A DNA stretch of 8,728 nt. Source: Acidobacteriota bacterium. GTDB taxonomy: Bacteria > Acidobacteriota > Terriglobia > Terriglobales > Acidobacteriaceae. The stretch is from the NCBI GenBank assembly GCA_021809235.1, contig JAKBAG010000118.1, positions 1 to 8,728 on the forward strand, in the 5' to 3' direction. Below are positions 1-7,465 of the stretch, in pieces (the stretch's first letter is position 1; each line of letters begins with the position of its first letter). The position numbers and the translations under genes are program-made. The notes under the pieces were generated by a model. That model saw only the letters and a list, made by a program, of their open reading frames with translations. It was not told the origin of the DNA and made no database searches.

Positions 1-105
1 ACGATGATCCTCATCAGGTACACGGCGCAGCCAGGCGCCTGTGCTAGCGGCCAGCAGTGCTGCAGGGCAAAGTGCGATCAGGAGCAGGGCAAGGTAGCGA
101 TGCAT
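1..105 (-). CDS. Exported protein, N-terminal fragment (probable c-type cytochrome)
   Basis: Only the first 35 codons are in the window; the rest lies beyond the left edge. The start is the ATG at 105-103, chosen because GGAGAGGA (118-111 on the minus strand) sits 5 nt upstream. Residues 2-4 are a short HRY n-region. Residues 5-20 form a hydrophobic stretch ending in LLAAS, a good signal peptidase I site, so the product is exported. The first mature residues include WLRRVP followed by DEDHR. From memory, acidobacterial mono-haem cytochromes c often begin their mature part with a similar W-x-x-[RK]-V-P-x-x-[DE] stretch. No CXXCH motif is inside the fragment, so the cytochrome assignment is inference. 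The gene starts 28 bp after the preceding co-oriented gene and close to an octaheme cytochrome gene, which fits electron transfer. Export is fairly secure; the function is not. Confidence 0.6.
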   Translation of the reverse strand, partial: MHRYLALLLIALCPAALLAASTGAWLRRVPDEDHR

Positions 106-110
106 GCAGG

Positions 111-118
111 TCCTCTCC
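111..118 (-). promoter_or_regulatory. Ribosome binding site for the left-edge exported protein
   Basis: The minus strand reads GGAGAGGA, then 5 nt, then ATG at 105. It is a strong Shine-Dalgarno match at normal spacing. It selects this ATG over one 12 nt upstream in the same frame (minus-strand ATG at 120-118), which would overlap the site itself. Confidence 0.6.
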
Positions 119-133
119 ATTCACTGTATCGGG

Positions 134-700
134 TTACGGCTTTCGTTGCAGAGTGCCTGTGGCCAGGTCCAGCGCAAAGTCAAACTCCCGATCTGTGCGC
201 ATCTCCCATCCCGTTCCGCGGAGTGTGTCTGGTCCGATGGAGTTGACGGTGATGCCTTCCGACGAGACTCCTTTTGCCTCCCATGCCAGTCCTGCGGCAT
301 TCCAGCCTAGTATGTCGCGATTGCCAACAAAAAGCAGAAGACCGGCTTGCTCCGCTGCGTGAACGGAAAGCACGGGTCGCATGGGAAGCATCACGAAGCG
401 CTCGGGTTGGTGAACGGAAACGATGTATGCATAGCCGCCGGAGAGCGCACAGATTTCTTCAGGGTTGGGAGCAGACCAAAGACCGGTGGGAACGATGGGA
501 TCGCGAAATCCAAGCGCGAAGGTAGCCAGAAACAAATCGCCGTTGTTCGGCGAAATCATCACCTCCAGCGCGCCGCGTTCCACCTCCTCCACTTGAGCAG
601 GATAGGTGTGGTGACGCGGCGGCAGGATGAGTGGACGAGCGGGGAGAATCTCCGCAGTCCAGTTGTGAGCAAACACGCTGAGGAACGATGAAGTTGTCAT
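134..700 (-). CDS. Conserved-looking hypothetical protein, 188 aa
   Basis: I do not recognise a named family. The frame is clean, starts at ATG 700 and ends in TAA at 136-134. There is no signal peptide, membrane segment or CXXCH motif, so a soluble cytoplasmic protein is likely. The sequence alternates short hydrophobic strands with turns (about residues 45-65 and 88-130), suggesting a mostly beta fold. The C-terminal third is the most family-like: GWNAAGLAW (132-140), then RGTGWEM (161-167), then a FALDLATG-like end (175-182). This resembles uncharacterised bacterial proteins in which a tryptophan-bearing strand is followed by G-x-GW and a final D-x-x-TG, but that is from memory only. No good Shine-Dalgarno sequence precedes the ATG. 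It lies between an octaheme cytochrome gene (124 bp upstream) and a probable cytochrome c gene (28 bp downstream), both co-oriented. It reads as a real gene; its function is unknown. Confidence 0.7.
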   Translation of the reverse strand: MTTSSFLSVFAHNWTAEILPARPLILPPRHHTYPAQVEEVERGALEVMISPNNGDLFLATFALGFRDPIVPTGLWSAPNPEEICALSGGYAYIVSVHQPERFVMLPMRPVLSVHAAEQAGLLLFVGNRDILGWNAAGLAWEAKGVSSEGITVNSIGPDTLRGTGWEMRTDREFDFALDLATGTLQRKP

Positions 701-824
701 GAACGATTACTGCCATTTGATAGTTTGCAACGCTTATCTTCACAGCCCATTTGCATGGACCTTGCTTCAAAGTACATCAGTTCATGATGGAAAGATGCAA
801 AGATCGGTTTGGACTCTGAAGTGT

Positions 825-2084
825 TCAGTTGGCAACTCGCCAAGGCGAAATATTTTTCCATGTGCGAAGCTGGCCAAGCGCCCATTCATTGGATTTGTCC
901 GTATGGCAGCTGGTGCATGGATTCGGGATGCCGAACTGCTCCGTCAGAGTTGGCGAGAGAAAGCGGAAAGTGTGGCTGCTGACATAAGCCCCCTTGAGCG
1001 TTTCAGCGATCCGTGGCATATGGCATGCCGTACACTGGCTTCCAGCGCTGTCTGGTGCATGATGCGTGTGTTCTGAAACCGTGCCTTTCAGGCCTGCTGG
1101 ATTCTTCGACGTGTGGCAGGTGAGGCAGAGTTGGTTGCCGCGTGCGATAAGGTTTGAGGGGTTTTGATGGCTGTGGACGTCGTGACAATCGAAGCAGCGT
1201 ATTTGGCGATGATACATATTGCTCTGTACAAAGTCGTTGCCCTGCATGCGGTTCTTGTGTGCGGAAAGATCGGCAAACTGGTAGAAATTGGTAACGCCGT
1301 AGCGTAGCTCTTCCAGCCGCCAGTGGTCAGCAAGACGTTCGCCGGGCAGGTAGCCGACAGGCCAGTCGTAGTACTGCGGATGGGTATCGCCTGGCTCGGC
1401 GGAGATGGGGTTGGCGAGTGGCCGCCCTTGACTATGACATTGAATACAGGTGTCATTGGCCCGCACAGAGTCAAGCGTGCCAGGGTTGACGATGTTGGCT
1501 TTGGTGGGATGGGCAACGTGCTGACTGCCCGGTCCATGACATTTCTCGCATCCAACATTCCACTCGGTCACTTGATGGGTTCGTATGTTGTAGTTGACGG
1601 AGTGGCAGCCGTCGCAGAGCGGTCCGGTCGGGCGCTGCTGGTTGGTTGCGCCGTAGTGTGGGACCCACCAGTCGGCGTTATGCGGCACGTGGTAAGGCAG
1701 CCACTTCTTCTTTGCTACATCCCATTGAGCGGGCAGGACGTAGTAATCGGGTAGCCCGGTATTGGGGTCGATCATGCGTGCAAAGTAGCGCTGCTTCCAG
1801 TGACTGCCATAGACAAAGGCCACCTGAGAAATGTCGAAAGTTCGCGCGGGATCGGGATGCGCGAAGTCCCCCAGGACGGCATCCGGATGCAGCGCTGGAT
1901 CGAGCACCACATTGGCCATCCTGGTTTGTCTCCATCCGGAGTACTCCTCTGCATGGCATTTCCGGCATGCCTCTGAGCCGGTATAGCTGGAGCTGCTTGC
2001 AGGAAAACCAGGTTGCGCAGCAAGGGATGCGCACGTCAAGCAAAGGACTGCCAGTGCAAGATTCAAAAGAAGGTTGATCCGCAT
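825..2084 (-). CDS. Periplasmic octaheme c-type cytochrome
   Basis: This 419-residue exported multihaem cytochrome should carry electrons in the periplasm. Residues 1-23 form a Sec signal peptide with cleavage near SLAA|Q. Eight CXXCH haem-binding motifs follow, with first cysteines at residues 40, 157, 179, 213, 297, 320, 351 and 390. All have the standard two-residue spacing; there is no CXXCK or widely spaced variant. YTGSEACRKCH near the N-terminus and the later paired CXXCH motifs resemble the cytochrome c554 and doubled-CXXCH families. Many acidobacterial relatives, as I recall, share the CDGCHSVNY and GCEKCHGPGS segments, and some continue into TPR repeats; this protein stops soon after haem 8. 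About 110 residues separate haems 1 and 2. The ATG at 2084 lies 25 bp after the hydrolase gene, with a modest GGTGAG about 8 nt upstream. Substrate and partner are unknown. Haem count and export are directly visible; the redox role follows from the family. Confidence 0.92.
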   Translation of the reverse strand: MRINLLLNLALAVLCLTCASLAAQPGFPASSSSYTGSEACRKCHAEEYSGWRQTRMANVVLDPALHPDAVLGDFAHPDPARTFDISQVAFVYGSHWKQRYFARMIDPNTGLPDYYVLPAQWDVAKKKWLPYHVPHNADWWVPHYGATNQQRPTGPLCDGCHSVNYNIRTHQVTEWNVGCEKCHGPGSQHVAHPTKANIVNPGTLDSVRANDTCIQCHSQGRPLANPISAEPGDTHPQYYDWPVGYLPGERLADHWRLEELRYGVTNFYQFADLSAHKNRMQGNDFVQSNMYHRQIRCFDCHDVHSHQNPSNLIARGNQLCLTCHTSKNPAGLKGTVSEHTHHAPDSAGSQCTACHMPRIAETLKGAYVSSHTFRFLSPTLTEQFGIPNPCTSCHTDKSNEWALGQLRTWKNISPWRVAN

Positions 2085-2109
2085 CGCTCAACTCACCAGC
2101 CAGTGACCG

Positions 2110-3177
2110 TCAGTGCGTCAGCGCGTGTACAAAAAAGCTCGCCATGTCGTGATTGGCTTCGATCGCCTCCGGTAAAGCAGAGTTATACCAGAAGGCGTGT
2201 GGCAGCCCGTCGAAGACAATCAGCCTCGCGTCATTGCCAGCGTTGAGGTAAGCGCGATGCAGATTGGCTGTTCCGCTGAGCAGGATGTCGCGCGTGCTGG
2301 TGACAAACAGAGTTGGCGGCATTCCATGCAGGTCAGAGAAGATGGGCGAGAGCACCGGATCGCGACGGCTGGTTTTGCCCACATATGTGGTCAGCACCGT
2401 GGAAACATGGACCGGAGCCAGTGGTCCGGCGAAGCCATTCGCCGAGATGGTGAAGAGATTGCCGGAATCGCCGGCGCGCGTGAAGTCGCCAAAGCCGGAA
2501 AAGATGCCGAGTGCTGCCGGCTCAGGCAAGCCGAGCTGTTTGATGCGGGAGGCAAGTTCGCCGGTGAGGATAGCTCCGGCGGAGGTTCCGTACAGGACGA
2601 TCTGGCTGGGCTTGTGTGTCTTCAGGAGATCCTTGTAGACGGCAATGGCATCGTCCACGGCGGCGGGGAATGCGTGCTCGGGCGAAAGTCGATAGAGCAC
2701 GGCGATGGCGCGTACGCCGGTCATGCCGGCGATGGGCACGGTCTCTGTGTACGAGCCGGAATCCGAGTCAAAACCGCCGCCATGGACGTTGAGCAGAACA
2801 TCGTTCCGCAGCGCAGGGTTAGCGTTGCCGGGCTGAATGACGCGCACAGGCACGCCGGCAATCGAAGTGTTGGTGATCGTTGCCGGATACAACTTGAGCC
2901 ACGCGTCGCGGGCGGTCAGTTGCCAGGCGTCGGTGCCTTTGCGGCGTTGCGCCAGCGGGGTTGGCGGCGTCGCATCCGGTTGCGCACGGGAGACATCGTG
3001 TTGTGCCTGCGGACTGATATCGTCTGGCACGGGAACGATGCGCGTGATGTGCGCTGTGCCGTTGGCGTCGATGAAGGTGGTGTCGCGCTGTGCGGCTGTA
3101 GCCGCAGTGGTCGTCTGAGGGGTTTGTGCTGCGACGGCAAGGCAGGGGATCAACACCAGTGGAAAAAAGATGCGCAT
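2110..3177 (-). CDS. Exported alpha/beta-hydrolase (HSL/class IV esterase-like)
   Basis: A 355-residue secreted serine hydrolase of the hormone-sensitive-lipase type, probably an esterase acting on small acyl esters in the periplasm. Residues 1-17 are a signal peptide (MRIFFPLVLI, then PCLAVAA). Family marks are the oxyanion-hole HGGG at 132-135, the nucleophile elbow GTSAG at 197-201 with Ser199, the likely acid Asp297 in the TRD segment, and His327 in GLPHAFW. LYRLSPEHAFPAA (161-173) is the usual HSL strand after the oxyanion hole. The elbow is GTSAG rather than the commoner GDSAG. I place the start at ATG 3177 because GGAG lies 5 nt upstream and a signal peptide follows. An in-frame start at 3324 would add 49 unrelated residues and overlap the glycosyltransferase gene. 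It sits 67 bp after that gene and 25 bp before the cytochrome gene. Fold and triad are secure; the natural substrate is unknown. Confidence 0.88.
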   Translation of the reverse strand: MRIFFPLVLIPCLAVAAQTPQTTTAATAAQRDTTFIDANGTAHITRIVPVPDDISPQAQHDVSRAQPDATPPTPLAQRRKGTDAWQLTARDAWLKLYPATITNTSIAGVPVRVIQPGNANPALRNDVLLNVHGGGFDSDSGSYTETVPIAGMTGVRAIAVLYRLSPEHAFPAAVDDAIAVYKDLLKTHKPSQIVLYGTSAGAILTGELASRIKQLGLPEPAALGIFSGFGDFTRAGDSGNLFTISANGFAGPLAPVHVSTVLTTYVGKTSRRDPVLSPIFSDLHGMPPTLFVTSTRDILLSGTANLHRAYLNAGNDARLIVFDGLPHAFWYNSALPEAIEANHDMASFFVHALTH

Positions 3178-3182
3178 GACAG

Positions 3183-3186
3183 CTCC
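3183..3186 (-). promoter_or_regulatory. Ribosome binding site deciding the hydrolase start
   Basis: The minus strand reads GGAG, then 5 nt, then ATG at 3177. Together with the signal peptide that begins at this ATG, it argues against the longer reading frame starting at 3324. Confidence 0.55.
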
Positions 3187-3244
3187 GAGCGGGAAATTGA
3201 CGAACGAAAGAACGATAGCAGATTGCCCGCACACTGCGATTGTT

Positions 3245-4783
3245 TCAACCGAACTCCTGTACGCGTGCCCAGATATGCAGCCATGGGTAACGCGGATGAC
3301 GGCAGAGCAGAATCTCCGGCTCATCGTCCGTCTCTTCGTTGTGTACGCCGTAGGGAAGCACGGTGCGGGCGACTACGGAGCAGCTTTGGAAGTTTTTGAG
3401 CTGGTTCTTGAGAGTGCTGCCGACGACGATGACCGGGTCAGGCGGAAACGACCCGTAACCGCGCGCGTGGAAGTCGTTGACGGCGCTGATCGGTGTGGGC
3501 AGGTGAAACTCCGGGCCGTAGAGGTCAAGCGCACCGGCTTCGCCGAAGTTGTTGGCGACGACGCCCAGATGCTGGCGGTCGGCAGCGGGCAGCGCGTCGC
3601 GCACGGCGGCCACCTGAGCGACAAACTGCGGCCAGCCAACTTCGTTGGCCATGTCGGAGTTGTTGGCCATCTGCCACTTCCATGCCGGTGACCCAACGGG
3701 CCAGATGGGCAGATAGGTCCAGACAACGGCGGCTGCATTGAGCGCGAAGGCGACGAGCAGCGCGGAACGCGCGGCAATGCGCAGCCAGATTGGACGCTGC
3801 GCCAAAGTGCGTTCCAGGGCGACGGTGCCAGCGGCGAAAAGCAGAGGATAGCCAGGAAGCAGATAGTATCCCCGCGCCTTCATCAGCGTAAGCAGCAGAA
3901 GCGGGCCGAGGTAAAGCGCGGCGAGCAGTCGGAAGTGCGCGCTGCGCAGGAGCGAGACGAGTCCTGCGAGGGCAAGCGGGAACGCCAGCAGTGTGAACTT
4001 GATCTGATCAGAGAAGAATCCGTTGCCGCGACCGAGGCGCACATCGCGCAGGTGGATCGAGTGCTCCATCTGTAGGGTGATCCAGTGGTGATGCGCGAGC
4101 CAGAGCAGGTTTGGCGAGGCGATGGCGGTGGCGACCAGGCCGCCAAGCCAGAACCAGCGACTGCGCAGAGCGTGGCGCTGCGAAGGCAGCAGCAGGACGG
4201 CGACGAGCAGGCTCGCGACCGGGAATGCGATGGTGTATTTGGACAGGACTCCGATGCCGATGCCGACTCCGATGCCGAGCCAGTTGCGTAGGTCGGCGGT
4301 GCGCAGCAGGCGCGCCGCGAAGAGAGCGATGGTGAGCCACGCCAGCATGTCGAAGGTGTTGTACTGGAGCAGGGAACTGAGCAGCAGACAAGCAGGAAAT
4401 GCCGCTGCCAGAGCCAGCAGTTGCGCCGCGCGCCGTCCGCCCAGCTCGCGCGCGATCAGCCCGGTGAGCACAAGCGAAACAGCATTGGCGATGGCGGCAG
4501 GAATCCGCAGAACCTGCGGCGAGATGCCGAAGAGCGCAATGGCGATGCGTCCACAAAACGAGGTGAGCGGCGGGAACGCGACGAAGCCCCACTGGAGGTG
4601 GCGCGCATCATAGAGAAACTGCAACTCGTCGCGGTGAAAGCCATATCCGTTGCCCATGGCGATATGGATGACGAGCAGTGATGCGGCGCAGACGGTGAGC
4701 AGCAGTGTATCCAGTCGAGACGAGGGGATGGGCGCGCGCCGGGTCAAGGTAGGGTTCAAAGTGGGAACCTTTCCCCGGCGCAT
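3245..4783 (-). CDS. Family 39 membrane glycosyltransferase (ArnT/PMT-like)
   Basis: A 512-residue polytopic inner-membrane protein that should transfer a sugar from a polyprenyl-phosphate donor to a lipid, glycan or protein on the periplasmic side. Residues 25-43 form the first membrane helix. The loop after it carries HRDE, with Asp52-Glu53, the acidic pair expected for the catalytic base in GT39/ArnT/PMT enzymes. The next segment, LQWGFVAFPPL (63-73), is also typical. Many hydrophobic helices follow to about residue 360. They include a glycine-rich helix with LSKYT after it (170-184) and the loop motif GYYLLPGYPLL (305-315). The last 150 residues are a soluble domain with NNFGEAGALDLYG (411-423), as in other bacterial ArnT-like proteins. 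The ATG at 4783 is 12 bp after the peptidase stop with a weak Shine-Dalgarno sequence. TTG at codon 9 (4759) has GGGGAAAGG upstream and is an alternative. Donor and acceptor cannot be told, so I do not name it arnT. Confidence 0.88.
   Translation of the reverse strand: MRRGKVPTLNPTLTRRAPIPSSRLDTLLLTVCAASLLVIHIAMGNGYGFHRDELQFLYDARHLQWGFVAFPPLTSFCGRIAIALFGISPQVLRIPAAIANAVSLVLTGLIARELGGRRAAQLLALAAAFPACLLLSSLLQYNTFDMLAWLTIALFAARLLRTADLRNWLGIGVGIGIGVLSKYTIAFPVASLLVAVLLLPSQRHALRSRWFWLGGLVATAIASPNLLWLAHHHWITLQMEHSIHLRDVRLGRGNGFFSDQIKFTLLAFPLALAGLVSLLRSAHFRLLAALYLGPLLLLTLMKARGYYLLPGYPLLFAAGTVALERTLAQRPIWLRIAARSALLVAFALNAAAVVWTYLPIWPVGSPAWKWQMANNSDMANEVGWPQFVAQVAAVRDALPAADRQHLGVVANNFGEAGALDLYGPEFHLPTPISAVNDFHARGYGSFPPDPVIVVGSTLKNQLKNFQSCSVVARTVLPYGVHNEETDDEPEILLCRHPRYPWLHIWARVQEFG
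4247..4276 (-). repeat. Hexanucleotide tandem repeat encoding alternating Gly residues
   Basis: Imperfect six-base units (GGCATC and GGAGTC on the minus strand), five in a row, encode GIGVGIGIGV at residues 170-179 of the glycosyltransferase. The product is an alternating-glycine stretch within a membrane helix. The repeat is in frame, so unit loss or gain would change helix length by two residues without a frameshift. Confidence 0.6.
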
Positions 4784-4795
4784 GCCAGAACCGGC

Positions 4796-7456
4796 TTATT
4801 CCGCCTGCACGGGTTTGCCGGGAAGCGGTTTGTCCGCACCGGGATTGACTGGCGCAAAAGGCGGCTCATCCATTTTGTAGAGTGCATTGAGGAAAAACTT
4901 GTAGCTTCCGTGCGACTGCGCTCTCCACTGCGGTTTGAATCCATAAAGGTAGATACGCCCCTGTCCGTAGGAAAGTTCCAGGGCCGCGATCTTGCCTTCA
5001 ATGGCCTCCGGATGGAGCAGCAGGCCACTTTCAAGTGGATTCGATCCGGTGGGATAACGAGCGAGAACGGCGCCTTTGAATCCGGGCAAAGTGGCAAAGG
5101 CGGGGCCGCGCTCAAACATGACGGAAAGCTCAGCGGGCAGGCCGTAGAGGATAGGCCGGTCGCGCGATTCCGTATTGACGCGCAGCAAGGCTCCGGAGCA
5201 GAAAAACTTGTCGCTTTTCACCCCTTCCAGCACGTTCTTCACTGGCAGGGAAAAGAGTGGGATCAGCGCGGAAGCAGTTTGATTGAAAGCCAGCAGAGTA
5301 CCGCCGTTTTGCACAAATTCGCGCAGGCTCGCGAGTCCCTCTTCGTTGAGTCCACCGGCATATTCTCCGGGTACGATGCCGGGCTTGAAGCCGTTGACCA
5401 GGGAAGCGGCGCGCATGTCGGGCAGGAGGATGACATCGACGCGGCTGTTGAGGTCGCCAGCGCGCATGTCGGCGTTGTAGAGACTGATCGGCTTGTATCC
5501 ATACTGCTCCAGAATCCAGCGCGTCCATCCTTCATCAATCGAAGGCTGCCATGGTCGATAGAGGCCGACACGGGCCGCATGCAGCGGGATCGCGTGGCTC
5601 GGTACGCGATCGATAGCCATTGCAGAAACGCCGTATTTCGCAGTCAAACTGGCTGCGGTTGCATGACCGATGCCGCTGATAGCCAGCGCGCCGGTCTCCA
5701 TGCCATCGGGGGTCTTCGCGGCATCCTTATCCACCGCTACCGAACCGCCATTGGCAAGTACATCATTGATTAGACGCAGGCTGGCATTGGCCTGATGGCT
5801 GAGGAGAAAGACCGTACCTGCACCATCGATTTTTCCGGGTGGCAGATCGATCTTGGTGAGCAGTTTGAGGTTGCCGAGCTGCTCGGCAGGAATCGGATCG
5901 GTGACGGCATCGACCTCGACGCCCATCTGCAGGGGCAGCGTCCAGCCGGTCACGTCATAGGGCAGATCCACAGCCTTCATGCCGCCCTCGCCCAGCGCGT
6001 CTGGATAGCGCTGAATCTCGAATAACTCCTTGGCCATGGCGGAGTAGGGCTGGTTCATCAGGATCACCCATGAACCTGCGGGGTACTTGCGTCCGTTCGC
6101 GGTGAAGGCGCCAGCGACGCCATGCACCTGCAGGCCGTTTTCCTGCATGATCTCTGCCAGATGCGCAGCCTCTGGCACGTCGCGCTGCACGCTGGGAATC
6201 ACATAGGCGTAAGGTGGCGCCTGGGAATAGCGGCGGATGTTGTCGCGCGCTGCCTGGTACTGGTTATAGAGCAGTGTCTCGCGGTACCGTGCGGATGTGT
6301 CCAGCACGGACATGGAACCGGCCACCATATAGTTGACGGCATCCTTCAGCCGCCACCAGCCGCCTTGCCAGGGCGTGGTGTACATGGTGAGCGCCTTCAG
6401 ATCCTGCATGCTTTTCGGGAACTCATCCACGGTGTAGAAGCGCGGTGTGGCGTAGCGATAGAGCGCCGTCTCGGTGAAGAAGGATATCTCGTTGCGGAAT
6501 GAGCCAGCGTAGTCGACGAATCCCGGATACCAGTTGTCAAACTCCGATTCGCTGATCGCTCCCGGCATCTGGTGCTCGTTCAGATAGGCAGCCATACCGG
6601 TTCCCACCACGTTGAACCAGCTCCGCACGTAGGGGCTGATGTTGGACGAGATGGGATCAGAGAATGGCGGAATCCAGATGCGTGCCGGAAACGGCGCAGT
6701 CTGATGCTGGCAGTAGAAGATGGCCGGACTGTACTCCAGCTCCGTCTTTGCCACCACCTGCGATTCCTTCATGTTCAGCATGTAGCCGTCGCGATTGTTG
6801 TCGTGCCCCACATAGTCCTGAAAGAGCCAGGGCATGGGACTGACCTCGTATTGCGTGCCCAGATTTTTGCGATACCAGGAGACGACCATATCCTGCCCGT
6901 CGGGATTCAGCGTCGGGTAGAGCAGCAGAACGACGTTGTTCAGGATGCGGTCCACTTCCGGATCGCCCTGCGCCGAGAGCAGCTTGTAGGCCAGTACCAT
7001 GGAGTGCTGTGGCCCGGCCACTTCATTGGCGTGCAGGCCACCGTCGATGTGGATGATGACACGCGCCTTCTCGGCGAGCGCTCTGGCCGATGCGTCGTCC
7101 AGTCCGTCGGCCATCGAGAGCCGCTTGGTATCGGCCTTCCACTCGTCCAACCGGGCCAGATTTTCCGGCGAGGAGATGATGGCCACCTCGATATTGCGTC
7201 CTTCCGTGGTTTTGCCCACGGTGACCATGCGGATACGGTCCGAGTGGGCGGCCAGCGCATGGAAGTACTGAATCTCCTCCTCGTAGCTGGCCAGGTAGTA
7301 GTCATCGCCTGGGTTGTGGCCCAGTACGGAGATCGGAGTGGGAACGGCAGAATTCTGCGTGAGTGCCATTCCCGCCACTGAGCCAAGACCAATCAGCGCA
7401 GGAAGTATTCCCCGCATGATGCGTGTTGCAAGCTGTGTCTGCGATGCTGCCCTCAC
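4796..7456 (-). CDS. Exported M14-family zinc carboxypeptidase with C-terminal amidotransferase-like domain
   Basis: A large exported metallopeptidase, 886 residues from the chosen GTG. A basic n-region and a hydrophobic stretch (about residues 13-34, ending MALTQNS) form the signal peptide. The M14 domain spans about 50-420. Zinc ligands are His142 and Glu145 in HANE and His251 in CQHQ. NPDG lies at 184-187, the substrate-binding NNRDG has Arg222, and the likely catalytic base is Glu329 in FTETA. A middle region follows, then about 629-734 looks like a class I amidotransferase-like fold (RVGLYRPW, then GGTLLAF). The C-terminus carries YGFKPQWRAQSHG, as in other large bacterial M14 proteins. 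It probably trims peptides in the periplasm or outside the cell. GTG 7456 has GGGGG 4 nt upstream. ATG 7417 (873 aa) has no Shine-Dalgarno sequence, and GTG 7564 would put 49 non-hydrophobic residues before the signal peptide. It heads the minus-strand block. Confidence 0.88.
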   Translation of the reverse strand: MRAASQTQLATRIMRGILPALIGLGSVAGMALTQNSAVPTPISVLGHNPGDDYYLASYEEEIQYFHALAAHSDRIRMVTVGKTTEGRNIEVAIISSPENLARLDEWKADTKRLSMADGLDDASARALAEKARVIIHIDGGLHANEVAGPQHSMVLAYKLLSAQGDPEVDRILNNVVLLLYPTLNPDGQDMVVSWYRKNLGTQYEVSPMPWLFQDYVGHDNNRDGYMLNMKESQVVAKTELEYSPAIFYCQHQTAPFPARIWIPPFSDPISSNISPYVRSWFNVVGTGMAAYLNEHQMPGAISESEFDNWYPGFVDYAGSFRNEISFFTETALYRYATPRFYTVDEFPKSMQDLKALTMYTTPWQGGWWRLKDAVNYMVAGSMSVLDTSARYRETLLYNQYQAARDNIRRYSQAPPYAYVIPSVQRDVPEAAHLAEIMQENGLQVHGVAGAFTANGRKYPAGSWVILMNQPYSAMAKELFEIQRYPDALGEGGMKAVDLPYDVTGWTLPLQMGVEVDAVTDPIPAEQLGNLKLLTKIDLPPGKIDGAGTVFLLSHQANASLRLINDVLANGGSVAVDKDAAKTPDGMETGALAISGIGHATAASLTAKYGVSAMAIDRVPSHAIPLHAARVGLYRPWQPSIDEGWTRWILEQYGYKPISLYNADMRAGDLNSRVDVILLPDMRAASLVNGFKPGIVPGEYAGGLNEEGLASLREFVQNGGTLLAFNQTASALIPLFSLPVKNVLEGVKSDKFFCSGALLRVNTESRDRPILYGLPAELSVMFERGPAFATLPGFKGAVLARYPTGSNPLESGLLLHPEAIEGKIAALELSYGQGRIYLYGFKPQWRAQSHGSYKFFLNALYKMDEPPFAPVNPGADKPLPGKPVQAE

Positions 7457-7460
7457 AATG

Positions 7461-7465
7461 CCCCC
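7461..7465 (-). promoter_or_regulatory. Possible ribosome binding site for the M14 peptidase
   Basis: The minus strand reads AGGGGGCATT followed by GTG at 7456. GGGGG can pair with the 16S CCUCC core through one G-U pair; the 4-nt spacing is slightly short. It is the best ribosome binding signal near any of the three candidate starts. Confidence 0.35.

Noticed and set aside
750..801. Inverted repeat TTTGCAT / ATGCAAA in the 124-bp gap after the cytochrome gene
   Set aside because: Seven-base arms with a 38-nt loop in an AT-rich gap are likely by chance, and there is no U-tract to make a terminator.
699..1076. Plus-strand open frame of 125 codons beginning near the start of the 188-aa gene
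   Set aside because: Most of it is antisense to the last three haem motifs of the cytochrome gene; no motif or ribosome binding site supports it.
3178..3324. N-terminal 49-codon extension of the hydrolase
   Set aside because: It would bury the signal peptide inside the protein and overlap the glycosyltransferase gene, whereas ATG 3177 has a Shine-Dalgarno sequence and begins the signal peptide.
2197..3399. Long plus-strand open frame of 400 codons opposite the hydrolase gene
   Set aside because: It lies wholly antisense to a gene with a clear catalytic triad, has no recognisable motif and a skewed Gly/Arg/Val-rich composition. Such mirror frames are expected in GC-rich coding DNA.
4910..5773. 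Plus-strand open frame of 287 codons opposite the peptidase C-terminus
   Set aside because: It is antisense to the M14 gene with no family features; an effect of third-position GC bias.
6572..7381. Plus-strand open frame of 269 codons opposite the peptidase catalytic domain
   Set aside because: It mirrors the zinc-site coding region exactly and has unusual His/Val/Gln-rich composition; a shadow frame.
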